Notes: generated by a model not told the origin, from the sequence alone. A stretch of 64,000 nt of DNA from Macrosoma leucophasiata (GCA_036365455.1 JAWQUS010000007.1:21468001-21532000); one strand, 5' to 3'; positions 20,651 to 31,710 are shown, counted from the first letter of the stretch. Numbers and translations: made by a program.

Positions 20651-21076
20651 GTCGCAGCGCTCGCGCATAAGACTTCAACTTTCGTGTTCCAATTGATTTT
20701 ACTCCTCATGAAAGTTCCGTACCGGACCTTGAAATTCAAATTGAGAATAAGGAGTAGTCTCCAAAAATAAATAACATAGTAAAACCTACTTTTAGCTTCG
20801 CAATTATAAGATCTAAACTCCATCTGCATAGCACAAATTAAAGCAAACCAAGCTCAGTCGTAGAACTGAACAAACTTGAATCGAAACTATAATTGTTTCC
20901 TTATCTAAAGACCAACAGAAAACAGGCAACGAAGACTCCGTTGATCCGCGCGCGGGCAAATTAATTTATCATGCTTCTTGCACACTATCGGACAAACTTT
21001 GTACAGTCTCATTATAAAATACTGGCTTTAGATTATTTCATACATATTTAGATATTTCATTAAAATTTTATACATA
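20651..21076. other. unassigned stretch
   Basis: No gene or recognised repeat. Confidence 0.25.
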
Positions 21077-21297
21077 CATACATTACTACTATTATAAATC
21101 TGAAAGTATGCATGTTTTGTTTGTTTTTTGTTTATGGTTCAATCACGCGAAAGCGGCTGAAACGATTTCGATGTAATTTTGTACAAAGGTAGAGTATATA
21201 TGGCTGTAACATATAGGATTATATTTATTCTGTGCAGAGGTCCCATAGGGAATTTTTAGTACACGTGACCGAAGTCGCGGGCTAAAGCTAGTTATGA
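21077..21297 (-). repeat. ACTAGCTG..CCCGCG lepidopteran repeat, full-length-looking copy
   Basis: On the minus strand it begins AACTAGCTTTAGCCCGCGAC and ends with TTTATAATAGTAGTAATG; the 44885 and 51095 copies share the head. Typical for this family, the far end runs into an ATAATATTA-like tail. Confidence 0.5.
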
Positions 21298-21523
21298 ATA
21301 TTAATTAAACCATGTTTAAAATTACGCAGCGAAGAGCTAAAAATATCAGAACATAATTATTTGGTAATTCATTGAAAGTTTTACAAATCAGTTCGTTGAG
21401 GCAGTGAAATTATTCTCACATAGCGGTATTTGGAAAAGATGTTGGATCCGAGAACTTTAGTTTGTAATTTACCACACTTTGTTAAATTAGACTGTAGGTA
21501 TATTATTCTTAATTATTTTATAC

Positions 21524-21600
21524 TAGCAACCCGCCCCGGCTTCGCACGAGTAGCATTTATAACCTATCTTGTGGGGACGCGTCCAACTTATTTGACACAA
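21524..21600 (+). repeat. ACTAGC.ACCCGCCCCGG repeat fragment
   Basis: TATACTAGCAACCCGCCCCG and GCTTCGCACG mark the head of a related repeat; only the head is recognisable. Confidence 0.4.
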
Positions 21601-21649
21601 ACCGTGATATCTTGGTAAATATGAGTACGACATTGATAAATATAGATTT

Positions 21650-21934
21650 ACTGGTGGTAGAACTCCAGTGACGGAGTTCGCGGGCGTAGGCACCACCGCA
21701 TTACCTAATATTCTTGCCGCTAAATGGTAGTGTTCAGCACTATCGTGTTCCGTTCAGACGGTAATGTACGGCCCTGTAATTTCCGGCACAGGGGCATAAA
21801 ACCTTAGGCCTAAGAAGTGGTAACGCATCTGCATTTTGACCTCTGGTCTTTGTGTAGGTGTCTATAGGCTGCAGTCATCACTTAACATCAATGTGAACTG
21901 CAAGCTTGTTTGCCACTTTCATAACATTTCAAAC
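21650..21934 (+). repeat. S1 retroposon, near full length
   Basis: Begins ACTGGTGGTAGAACTCCAGT and runs through every S1 landmark to GCTTGTTTGCCACTTTCATA; the poly(A) is decayed. Confidence 0.85.
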
Positions 21935-22012
21935 AGGAACAAAATCCATTTAAAACTTTCCGAGATTAGCGGATAGTTAGAAAATAAGCATGCTTCACTT
22001 TATAATATGTAG

Positions 22013-22092
22013 TGATACTGAAGTGATGAAGTGATAGTGAAGTGATGAAGTGATAGTAAAGTGATAGTGATGAGTAGTGATGATAGTGATAA
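22013..22092. repeat. GTGATGAA/GTGATAGT minisatellite
   Basis: About nine imperfect repeats of an 8-9 bp unit (AGTGATGA, AGTGATAGT). Confidence 0.75.
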
Positions 22093-22166
22093 GATTAGTA
22101 GGTCGTTTATTTTGCGACCAGTCTCCAATATTAATAAAACTATGAGGTGTCCGTGATCTTATAATC

Positions 22167-22206
22167 AATTGTTTAATCTATGCATAAAAATATAGATTAA
22201 ACAATT
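22167..22206. other. perfect 15-bp inverted repeat
   Basis: The arms AATTGTTTAATCTAT and ATAGATTAAACAATT are separated by 10 bases. No protein-coding context. 22207-22545 is otherwise unassigned. Confidence 0.5.
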
Positions 22207-22545
22207 AACAGTAGCGATAGTGTGCACACGCCGCTACAAGTTCAGTCTAGCGTTCGTAATAGATCGTCTAGAGACTAGAACAGAAACATGTGTTTAATTT
22301 GTAGTATAATATGTTTACTTGATGCCTAGATTAACGTCTAATATTTGTGTAGATTAGTGTTATCTCTGACTTGTAATTAAACAGAGTTATAAGTTCTGTT
22401 AAGTTACATAAATCTTAATTTAATTTGGACTTACACGCTTTTGTTAATGTTGATTTACAAGTTTACAGACTAAAGCTAAGTACATGATTAATTTTATGAA
22501 ACAACTACGAATTAGGAATATTTAAGATAGTATCTACTTAATGTA

Positions 22546-22805
22546 TTTTTTTATATTATGAAAATGGCAAACAAGCATGCAGTTCACATTGATGTTAAGT
22601 GATGACTGCAGCTTATAGACACTTACAGAAAGACCACAGTCAAAATGCACATGCGTTACCACTCCTGGGGCCTAAGGTGTTTCTGTAAGTGTTTCTGACA
22701 AGAACACGATAGTGCTAAACACTACCATTTAGCGGCAAGTATATTAGGTAATGCGGTGGTGCCTACGCCCGCAAACTCCGTCACTGGAGTTCTACCACCA
22801 GTAAA
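22546..22805 (-). repeat. S1 retroposon
   Basis: From the tail-side T-run through GATGACTGCAGCTTATAGAC to CTACCACCAGTAAA. About 30 bp in the middle (GCCGGAAATTACAGGGCC region) is replaced or lost. Confidence 0.8.
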
Positions 22806-24235
22806 ATTACCTTATTTACGCAATTTATTTTGTCCTATACGTTTTAGACTAAAACCTACCAAATGAGATTAAAGACAACACAATTTACATAATCTACACA
22901 AACAAAAAATAATGTTTTCATCTTTTGTAATATTTGGTGGCGTGAATTTTCCTTACAAAATGACAGTGATTCCGACCGAGATACCGTGTCGGTGAGCAGT
23001 GTCTATGTGTGCGTTGCTCGAGCGCGCTTTGTATGTAGATATCTGTGATGTAGATTGACTTCTATACCTTTTTTAACCGAGTTCAAAAAACGAAAAGGTT
23101 CTCAATTCGGCCGGTATATATATATATATTTTTTTAATTCTATGACTTGAGTAAGAATTGTACTGCACTAGTAGGCGGTGAGATCATCACCGACGCCGAA
23201 ACGTCCCGACGCCGATTAATAATTCCTGATAACGAAGTTTAAATAACTTATGGCCTCGTTAGAAATTACTTCAATACAAAGTTTCGCCACCCCTGAACTA
23301 GATACATTTCCATATTCATGAAAACTTATATGGTGAAAAGTAAGTCTAAAAGTCTTAGACTAAATTTGACCTGAACGAGCTATCTTCAACCCTTCGTATC
23401 ATATTTTGTGAACAACGAAGACCCTAAACAACTCACGGTGAAACTTTGTTTCATGACTAGGGTGAGTACACTATGAGGTTTAAACGGAACAAGAAATTTT
23501 AATTATGTACTGATTTATCAAGGCGAACCTGCTAATCACAAAATTAGCAATGGATGTACCTATCTTATGTACATGGGACATAAAAAATTAAACAAATTGA
23601 AAACCAAGAGTTTAGGTACCTTGCTCAAACAATCGTTCATCAAATTCGTTAAAAGGTGGTCTGAAACCTAAATTGAAAGTCGTTTAGAGAGCGTGTAGTA
23701 TCAAAAATTGTACTGTCAAGCTTGTTTAAATTAGAATAAAACAAAATAGTATAAATCTTTTTTCTATGCACTTAACATTACTATATTAAAATGCAAAAGC
23801 TCAACGATTATAAAGATTAAATATCGATAACAAATGTTCAAATTTTGGAGGGATAAAAAAAACAAAAAAGCAGATTTTACCCCGCCATTTACGTGAAATA
23901 TGGTTTCCGTACTGTCCGTAGTATAAAACCAAGATAAGCCGGTCGGCAGAAAAAGTTTCTTTTTATTAATAAAACCCACCGGTATCGGAGCGGTATGTCA
24001 ACAAAATATGAAGTCAGTTTTTTTTTAAATATAAACACCGGCTTTATAAAGTCTCTAATGAAATAAGTTTTGTATTCGTTATTATTATAGGTAGGTTTAA
24101 AACGACCCGACCCTCACCATGGGTAGGCTTATGTTGCATATACATGACTGAATTTTTCTCTGAAATTTATATTGATACTCCTCGTTGAAAATCGCTTCAA
24201 AAGAATCAGAATCAGAAACTCATTTATTCATTTAG
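22806..24235. other. mostly unassigned; two repeat words
   Basis: The AACCGAGTTC..GGTTCTCAATTCGGCCGG word lies at 23075-23117 with an adjacent (TA)n. GACGCCGAAACGTCCCGACG at about 23192 resembles Penelope-like 3' regions. Otherwise AT-rich with no credible frame. Confidence 0.35.
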
Positions 24236-25432
24236 GGGACCGGAAGGGAGTAGCCATAGCGCGTTTTACCGAAGCAAAATAGTCTGCCATTTTTTGCGGG
24301 GGGGAACACACACTTTCTTAAATTCACACACAACAAAAATCGTCTATTACTACGAAACTCACACCTTGACTTTAACAAAACACATCAACAATTTCACACA
24401 TACATGTAATCATTCCGTGTCATAATAGTGTAAAGAATGATGCAACTACATCGACAAGTCCTAAAAATCATAGTTGCGACAAGTGTCGATAAATTTTATC
24501 GATAAATTACTCAACTCTGGGAAATAAGGTTTAAATGAAATACACTTTGTATTATTATAAAGATGGACTTTATTTATTATGTACTACCAATTTAACAAAT
24601 AATCTTGTCGCGTTATGCGCACGTATAGTCCGGTCAATTAAGACCAAAAAAATAGAGTGAAGTTACATAAAGTCCCAACAAGTTGAAGTTTTAGTGAAAT
24701 TGTTCAAATCATAATTATAAACAATGTCTATAAGTTCCCCATCATTCCCGTGTATGGAAAAAAGAATATTCAAGGTCAAAGTTTAAAAAAATGAGGTTTT
24801 TCGCGATTTTCAGCAAAACGGTAAGTTTTATCATGAAAGTACTCCAAGGAAAAATTGTAGATCATAAAATTATCTATAAAAAAATGTATCAATATTTTTT
24901 CTTCCGTTCCGTTTCTGAGATATAACGATTCAAAAAGTTATAAAAGTTGTTATTGTCATAATATGCACACGTTTCCACGCCACCTATGAGGTAGTGTACT
25001 TAGCGCGTTTTTTTTTTTAATGTGGTTTCCCCAGTAGTGCCTACTCCACGGGTCAGTTGTGATCCTGTTTAATGTAAAACTATTGCAAAATAACGGAAAA
25101 CGATCCCCGTATCGTATAAGGCATACCAATCATTGCGCCCGACTGTGTTGTTTATATCAGTCCGAAACAACACGACCGATATTATGGCATTTTATACCTT
25201 AAGCTTGATATGTTAGATCTCTTTTTACAGTAAACAACACAGCAAATCAGCATTTTTATGGACGTCCGTTCAGTCGCACAACTAGATTTAGTCTAATGAG
25301 CAGTCCAGCTGCAACTAGTTTTATTATACGCACAGGATTTTTTAAAGCATTTAATCTTGTACTTTGACAGAGGGAAAAGCCTGCGTATGGCTACTCCCCT
25401 CCGGTCCGCCGCGACCGGTGGCCCGCGTTGCT
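24236..25432. mobile_element. TIR element (about 1.2 kb), family T1
   Basis: The left end contains ACCGGAAGGGAGTAGCCATA; the right end contains TATGGCTACTCCCCTCCGG followed by GCGACCGGTGGCCCGC. Its right end matches the left end of the 20341 element in reverse, including the inner CTTGTACTTTGACAGAGG word. The 1.1-kb interior (24430-25350) has no open frame and includes TTTTCGCGATTTTCAGCAAA. Possibly an internally deleted autonomous element. Confidence 0.55.
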
Positions 25433-25750
25433 CTATGATTTAGGGTGACAGACACCTCTTATGACACGTCAAATACAAACAAAATAAAAACAATTGATAT
25501 ACATGTCAAACAAGTTATAATATATATGTCAAAATTAAGGTGTTAGGGCTTATTTCACATATGTAGGCGACTCGGCTCGAGACGGTCGTAATTGTAGTTC
25601 TTTTTACAAAGTCAGGACAAACTCTCAGCCCTCATTACTTTCTTACAAATCTAAGAGACGTCGACAAGCGTCAAAAACTAACAGAGCCGCAACTAGTTTC
25701 GGAATTCGCGGGCCTTAGTGAAGTCCGCCACAAATTAGGTGCCTTTTACC

Positions 25751-26265
25751 GGAGTTTCAACTTTGGCTAACATGTGTTAGTGTAATTAGGTAGCTAAAGT
25801 GAGTTCACACGGCTGATTCGAACGTTTCAACTCAGTTTTGTACTTTATCTTTCACTGTGATGTAATTTTATGAACGCATGTACCTATACTTTTAATAACT
25901 CTCCCGTGTTACCCACGGAAGGGCCTAAAGAATACAGACTAAGTTCACGTTCACTGTATTTTATTGTATGTTAAAAATAAACAAGCGTACTGTCTGCGAT
26001 GGTGGTAACCTGCAAATGACTAACTAGCAACGCAATAATTTGTCACTAGATGATATATAAAATAGACACACGTATAAAGTTTCAGTGGAAATTCGTTGCT
26101 TCCGAAGTTTGAGCGGCGAAAAAGTAGGTATCTATAGGTACATGCGATCATAAAAGAAATACTTCACAGTGAAAGCTAAAGTTCAAAACTGAATTCAAAC
26201 GTTCGAATTAGCCGCGTAAACTCACTTTAGCTGCTTATTATACCAACACATGTTAGCCAAAGTAT
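25751..26265. mobile_element. foldback element with about 140-bp imperfect inverted arms
   Basis: The left arm (25751-25893) and the right arm (about 26125-26265) pair in reverse over ACTTTGGCTAACATGTGTT, AGCTAAAGTGAGTT, ATTCGAACGTTT, CTTTCACTGTGA and GCATGTACCTATA, at roughly 85 percent by eye. The 230-bp interior is unrelated and non-coding. Confidence 0.7.
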
Positions 26266-26504
26266 AGGTCGCGCCACGTAAAAAGAACGCTGGAAAAAAG
26301 TAGAAGGGATGTGTTCGCGCATCGGTACACTAGCGCACGAAAGTACTAGCCCTATTGGTTTATTCTTGATCTAGCTTTCGCTTGCGGTTTCGTGTATTGG
26401 TAGGCAGATTGAAAACTATATTACATAGAATAACATAAAATGAAATAAAAACACATGATGCGCAGCTTGACCGCCAGCGTTCTTTTTACGTGGCGCGACC
26501 TATA
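26263..26504. mobile_element. MITE with perfect 31-bp terminal inverted repeats
   Basis: The arms at 26263-26293 and 26474-26504 are exact reverse complements; each starts TATAGGTCGCGCCACG. The TA dinucleotides at the edge are compatible with TA target duplication (Tc1/mariner-like) but cannot be separated from the repeat itself. The interior is about 180 bp and non-coding. It abuts the foldback element at 26265. Confidence 0.8.
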
Positions 26505-26722
26505 TATACATTATGTTTATATTACTCCGGTAATAGGCACTTAATTTGTGGCGTTCACTAAAGAATAGAAAAAAATAAGATATTAATAGATTAATTCTAC
26601 TGGTTTTACCATGTTGCTGTTGAAGTTAATTGAAGGATATCAAATTTAATTTTGTGTATCTTATTACACAAATCTCACACAATATAAACTTTTGATAAAT
26701 GTTATTAACAATATTATGCTTG

Positions 26723-26846
26723 TTTTTTTTTCGCAATAAACACATGCGACATATTTTTAACAAAAAATGGAATTAAAAAGATAATTTTGACTTCATGGAA
26801 TTTTTAATCTGCTCTGCACTTACTGTCGAATTTTTTCCTTCACATT
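26723..26846 (-). repeat. S2 retroposon lacking most of the tRNA head
   Basis: The tail word (TTTTTTTTTCGCAATAAACACA on the plus strand) and TTGACTTCATGG identify S2; the middle of the tRNA-like part is lost. The flanks AATATTATGCTTG (26710-26722) and AATATTAGGTTTG (26847-26859) match at 11 of 13 positions, a plausible decayed target duplication. Confidence 0.6.
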
Positions 26847-26912
26847 AATATTAGGTTTGTCAAATTTGAATCCATTACCCACATACAAATAACAATATAT
26901 TATTATGTACTT

Positions 26913-27204
26913 ACTGGTGGTAGAGCTCCAGTGACGGAGCTCGCGGGCGTAGGCACCACCGCATTACCTAATATACTTGCCGCTAAATGGTAGTGTTCAG
27001 CACTATCGTGTTCCGGTCAGGTGGTAATGTACGGCCCTGTAATTTCCGGCACAGAGGCATAACACCTTAGGCCTCAGGAGTGGTAACGCATCTGCATTTT
27101 GATCGTGGTCTTTGTGTGGGTGTCTATAGGCTGCAGTCATCACTTAACATCAATGTGAACTGCATGCTTGTTTGCCACTTCGATTACATAAAAAAAAAAA
27201 AAAA
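26913..27204 (+). repeat. S1 retroposon, best full-length copy
   Basis: Starts ACTGGTGGTAGAGCTCCAGT and ends in 15 A residues after TTGCCACTTCGATTACAT. Useful as a reference sequence for the family: about 290 bp including the tail, no open frame. Confidence 0.9.
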
Positions 27205-27752
27205 TGTAGTATTAATAGTGCCTAAGCATTATGCAGAGTACAGCGTATTCTTTACTCTCCTTGAACCGCACTGCACAATGCTAAACAAGGAGGCACTAGA
27301 TAAATAACTAAATTATAAGACGGTGAGACTTCAACCAGCTAGACAGAAAGACTCCCAAGCAATTACTAGTTCAGTAACTACGTTATAAGAAAACGAGCCA
27401 AACATGGGCTGATGTACCAAATGTGGACGATATGATGATAATTATAACAAACCTCGTAAAATTTTGATGAAGCCTGTAGCTTCATCAAAATGTTCAATTT
27501 CCCAAACATGGGAGCTTTTGCGAGCAACATGTCTCTAAAGTCTAGATTAATTCTGTTGGTGTACTGTTTTCCCGTTAAAGGATTTTATATGGAACTGAAT
27601 ATTGCTGCTTTCAGAAATATAGATATTCGTTAATTCACGAATACCGTCATAATTTAGTCAGAAAAGTTTTATGTACCTATACCTATCTGCATAATATACA
27701 TATATGCAGTGATTGACATTGCAATATCTCAGTTATATTTTCTTTTTTTATA
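27205..27752. other. unassigned stretch
   Basis: AT-rich; no gene or recognised repeat. Confidence 0.25.
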
Positions 27753-27888
27753 TTAGGCCTCAGGGGTGGTAACGCATCTGCATTTTGACCTTGGTCTTTG
27801 TGTGGGTGTCTATAGGCTCTAGTCATCACTTAACATCATAACATCAATGTGAACTGCATGCTTGTTTGCCACTTCAGTGACATTAAAC
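27753..27888 (+). repeat. S1 retroposon, 3' half
   Basis: Starts at TTAGGCCTCAGGGGTGG; contains a small duplication TTAACATCATAACATCAATG before the tail. Confidence 0.75.
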
Positions 27889-27949
27889 AAAATATACTGT
27901 TGAAGATTGGGTCAAAAGTCATCGCCTCGGGAGGTGTGTAGAAACCAGT

Positions 27950-28015
27950 ACATTAGATACTCTACCCTTTCTGCCTACCCCGTAGAGGAATTGGCTTGAA
28001 GATAGATACAACATA
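27950..28015 (+). repeat. interspersed repeat fragment (CTCTGCCTACCCC type)
   Basis: TTTCTGCCTACCCCGTAGAGG and TTGGCTTGAAGATAGATAC. Confidence 0.4.
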
Positions 28016-28039
28016 CATGCTATGTAATATGATCCACAT

Positions 28040-28600
28040 TTACTACAACATTATACCTACACGTTGTAGACAGTTGACAGCCGGGATTGTAGAAATTAAA
28101 CTTGCGGATTTTCTCGCGTATACAACACTCCCAAACTTCTTCATACACCCGACGTTTCGGTCGCTTTCCAGCTACCGTGGTCACGGGCTTACTAATTCAA
28201 CGATGTTCAGCCTGGTCTTATATAGCTGAGACAGAACACAACCCTAGTGCGATGTAAACTACTAGTGGCGCCATCTATCGATAAATTACTGAAAACTACG
28301 TTGCCATGTCATGCTAGCGCCACCTGTTTCTGAGACGTCTGGCATAACGGTCCGGATTCACGCAAAAGTTACTAACCGTATCTCGTGGTTTTGCAGATTT
28401 ACTAGTTTGGGATTTCAATTTGGATATAATAGGATCCCAATTCGTCGACAAACGCCAACCATCCTCTCTATTGAAATTTGGATGCTTTTTAATTTCTACA
28501 ATGTACGAAGCTCGCGAAAACCTACGAAAACGTCATTAGCCGGGAGACAACAAAATATCGCCCGCCCTACATCTAAGTTGTTTAATTAAAGTCTTCTCGG
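28040..28600 (-). pseudogene. Penelope-like element, C-terminus and 3' UTR remnant
   Basis: On the minus strand, 28360-28500 reads EIKKHPNFNREDGWRLSTN then WDPIISKLK. I recognise this as the C-terminal end of Penelope-like polyproteins, just after the GIY-YIG nuclease. Further upstream GFRELRTL appears in a shifted frame. Downstream comes a 3' region with GCTGGAAAGCGACCGAAACG, then CGCGAGAAAATCCGCAAG. A second 3' region of this type lies at 53040. Confidence 0.6.
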
Positions 28601-28770
28601 TACTGCCTATCCTTAAGCAAACCACATCACCCTTTATCTAGGTTAACGTCTGCCTAACTTACCAGTCCTTTGTTTCAGTAGTTCGTACTCGTATCATAGC
28701 CTAAATACCTAGGATTAGGGATAATAATTGATGAGTTTCTTACGCTAATAATCTTTTACACGATATTATT

Positions 28771-29099
28771 AGAAGCGCGCATGGCCCCGCGGCTGATGCA
28801 AGCAATACGGGCGCGGTTGGTGTGTGTGATGGGTGACCGCTAGTAGCAAATTAAAATGCGCGTCGCCGTGCTTCGGAGGGCACGTGAAGCCATCGGTTCC
28901 GGTTGCTATCGATAGATAGCAGTCGTTAAACCCTGTAGGAGGCCTAAATGGGCGGTTTGAAAACATCCGACAACGGGTTGGCCACTAATCCTTATCTCCA
29001 CCAACCCGCACTGGAGCAGCGTGGTGGAGTTAGCTCCAGACCTTCTCCCAAGACTCGTGCCCAGCACTGGGACGTATCAAGGGTTGTCATTATTATTAG
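28771..29099 (+). repeat. lepidopteran retroposon B, (ATT)n-tailed
   Basis: Plus-strand copy of the family at 18894: GTGCTTCGGAGGGCACGTGA, TTGCTATCGATAGATAGC, GGGCGGTTTGAAAACATCCG, ending in CATTATTATTA. Confidence 0.65.
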
Positions 29100-29340
29100 C
29101 AAATCCTTTTGCTTTTAGTATCAAATTAATGGCTTGCGTCGGGTCGTGACAATCCCACTATCGGAAGAATTTTCTTCTACCCTTCTAGTGCAGTCAGTCA
29201 ATCAAACCAACGAACAATGACCATCGAACGATTCCAATGGGCCGCAAGTGCAATAACGCAAGATGGGCAGCAGCGTCCTACGTTGAAACTACCGGCACGG
29301 CAATCACCAATCCATGCATGCGTGGCGATTATGGCTTATC

Positions 29341-29599
29341 TTGCAAGCATGCAGTTCACATTCGTGTTAAGTGATGACTGCAGCCTATACACACTTACAC
29401 AAAGGCCAAGGTCAAAATGCAGACACGTTACTACTCCTGAGGCCTAAGGTGTTATGCCTCTGTGCCGGAAATTATAGGGCCGTACATTACCACCTGACCG
29501 GGACACGATGGTGCTGACCACTACCATTAAGCGGCAAGTATATTAGGTAATGCGGTGGTGTCTACGCCCGAGAGCTCCGTCACTGGAGCTCTACCAGCA
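29341..29599 (-). repeat. S1 retroposon, near full length, no A-tail
   Basis: From CAAGCATGCAGTTCACATTC to GAGCTCTACCAG; all central landmarks present. Confidence 0.85.
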
Positions 29600-29604
29600 T
29601 TATT

Positions 29605-29668
29605 ATCCCAAAGCGCTTTGGTGCAGCAGTGGACATCATTCGGCTGAAATTATGATGATGATGATCGA
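29605..29668 (+). repeat. LINE 3' tail with (ATG)n
   Basis: GGTGCAGCAGTGGACATCAT followed by TCGGCTGAAATTATGATGATG, the tail of the RTE-like family seen at 7500-7555. Confidence 0.5.
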
Positions 29669-29689
29669 TATAATCCCCTAAATGTGACC

Positions 29690-30640
29690 CCGTATTCATT
29701 TATTGGCGGGTTATTCGTCATCTCGCCCGACAAAGACGCGGCCGATCGGGCGACTTGGCCCCCTTTTAAATTTTAATAATATTTCTGTCGTCAACTCGCC
29801 CGACGTTAAAATTGCGAGGGGACTGTGTACAGTCAACTACAAAAATCTTTTTTAAAACGTTTAATATTTTATGGTTGGACTTTAAAATAAAACAAAATCT
29901 TATTATATCATAATTTTATATACATATTTATATTAAAAGATGTAATAAATAATATATAATAGAATCAACAATATCACAAAAGAATGTGCCTATAAAAATG
30001 TAAACAAAAGTACAAAATACAATCAACAATATCACAAAAGCATTTGGCTTATATAACTACCTACTTCTTATAACATTACAACAATTGTCAATATAATTAT
30101 CACAGATTACGATTTTTATTCTTATTGGTTGTCAAATCAAAATATTCAAAAAAAATGTTATACAAGACTTTCGATACATAATTCAATACTTATGTTTCCG
30201 AGTCTGAGTTCGGTAACTGTGGTAGTAATAGGTATCAATAGCACAAGATTTTTTCTGTTTTATAGTAATTTTTTAATCCTTTTAAATATAAAGTTTGATA
30301 ATATTTATCTTCTCATTGTACGATAGCTGTAATCAAAATATAAATAGAATCAACAGTATCACAAAAGCATTTGGCTTATTATAACTTCTTCTTATAACAT
30401 ACAATAATTGTCAATAGGTATAATTATCACATAACACGATTTTTGCCACAATTGGGATAAAGGGTTAGATAAATAATCTGTTTAGCTCGGTGGTGTGGTG
30501 TAGAAGAGCGCTATTCTTTTCGCGTCGGAATCCTCTTTGATAGTGTACGATCGATTTTTAAATAGTTTTATGTATAAATCTATTTCAGATAAATATAACA
30601 TCGTTTTATTCGAAGTCGTTTCTAAAATTTTATTTTAAAT
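29690..30640. repeat. AT-rich stretch with a direct repeat of about 110 bp
   Basis: AATCAACAATATCACAAAAG .. CATTTGGCTTAT .. ACAACAATTGTCAATATAAT at about 30010-30110 recurs at 30345-30440 with small changes (AATCAACAGTATCACAAAAG, CATTTGGCTTATTATAAC). A third partial copy begins at 29965. No coding potential. Confidence 0.5.
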
Positions 30641-30644
30641 TTAT

Positions 30645-30850
30645 TTGTTTTATATTATTTCGCATTAAGCATGCTTGTGAAATATATTTATTTTAAAGAA
30701 AAATGGAATGTAAAATTTGACTTCAGGCGAGACTCGAACTCGCGGCCACTGGGAATCTAGTCCAGCCGCTCTTCCAACTGAGCTACCGAAGTCCTGCCCG
30801 ATTTGTCAAATCTTTCCTTCACATTTATTGCATTGCCTTATGGTGGCAGC
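30645..30850 (-). repeat. S2 retroposon, single full unit
   Basis: The tail (TTTTATATTATTTCGCATTA) sits at the left, the tRNA-like head at 30720-30792 and the upstream spacer CCTTCACATTTATTGCATTG to the right. More diverged than the array units; the only monomer that keeps both head and tail. Confidence 0.7.
30720..30792 (-). ncRNA. tRNA-like block of the single S2 copy
   Basis: Acceptor stem ACTTCGG/CTGAAGT with one mismatch, D stem GCTC/GAGC, T arm GCGAG-TTCGAGT-CTCGC. Likely a SINE head. Confidence 0.6.
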
Positions 30851-31024
30851 AGTAGTACATTTACGCAACAGTACGCATTCGAAAACACAAGCACAATATC
30901 AACAGCTAATTTTATAACAAAATTAAATCGGGCTCCATACATCAGTTTTGTATAATTGTGTTTTGTATTTTGTATAATTTTTAGTTCAGTAACCACCTAG
31001 ACTGAACAGGTAAATATTTTTATA

Positions 31025-31660
31025 TGTTTTTTATTTGTGGAAATTTCGCTTCCACGCTTCGAAAAACGAGCACAAGTCAACATGCACCTGGCCGGTTTTC
31101 AATATTAGGTACCCCATGGTGAACTGGTAGTTGGCCTTAGGAAGCATGCTAATGAGTGATCCTTGACTAGCAAAAATTCCAAAGGTGATGTTGCAAAAAT
31201 GTATGGACCTCAGGCCATGTATTGTACACAATACCATTAAACAGGCAAAAACAATATAAAAACGTTTTTTACTGCATGTTTTCACTTGTTTAGCTTTGTT
31301 TGCAGTTACAAAACATTATTTGCAGTTAGAATTGCAACTCAAAACCAACATGGCGAATATGACGGGTGATGTCATTTTGACATTTTCATTTTTTGATTAT
31401 ATATTACTTGGAGAAAAAAAGTAACATTTTCTAAATACTATCGAAATCGATTGATCCCAAGCGTCGGCTGTATCGCCGCAATGTTGAACATGGTTGAAAA
31501 CAATGTTGAAAATGATAAAATCGTTTGATTTAAATATGGTTGTAACTCTAAAATATATTCTTGAATAAATTAATTGTATTTTTTTCGGATTCTTCTTTAA
31601 TTTACCCATTTTTTCAGGACGTGTACGAACCAGAGCCGAACTCACAAGATCTCCTTCAAG
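31025..31660 (-). repeat. sequence P, copy without terminal repeats
   Basis: On the minus strand a short frame reads VRTRPEKMGKLKKNPKKIQ; further along comes CATGGCGAATATGACGGG in the opposite sense. The 31290-31650 part is repeated, inverted, at 33120-33590, where it lies between terminal inverted repeats. A downstream frame (31031-31285) is present only here. I cannot name a host gene for it. Confidence 0.55.
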
Positions 31661-31674
31661 GTACAGACTTATTG

Positions 31675-31684
31675 AAAAAAAAAA
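31675..31684 (-). terminator. pol III T-run terminator for tRNA-His
   Basis: Ten consecutive T residues on the minus strand; four or more suffice for RNA polymerase III. Confidence 0.7.
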
Positions 31685-31710
31685 TGCTCCACCGTAACAG
31701 CGTTAACGCT

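Noticed and set aside
28311..28589. 92-codon plus-strand frame
   Set aside because: The opposite strand reads a Penelope-like C-terminus, so this frame is its shadow.
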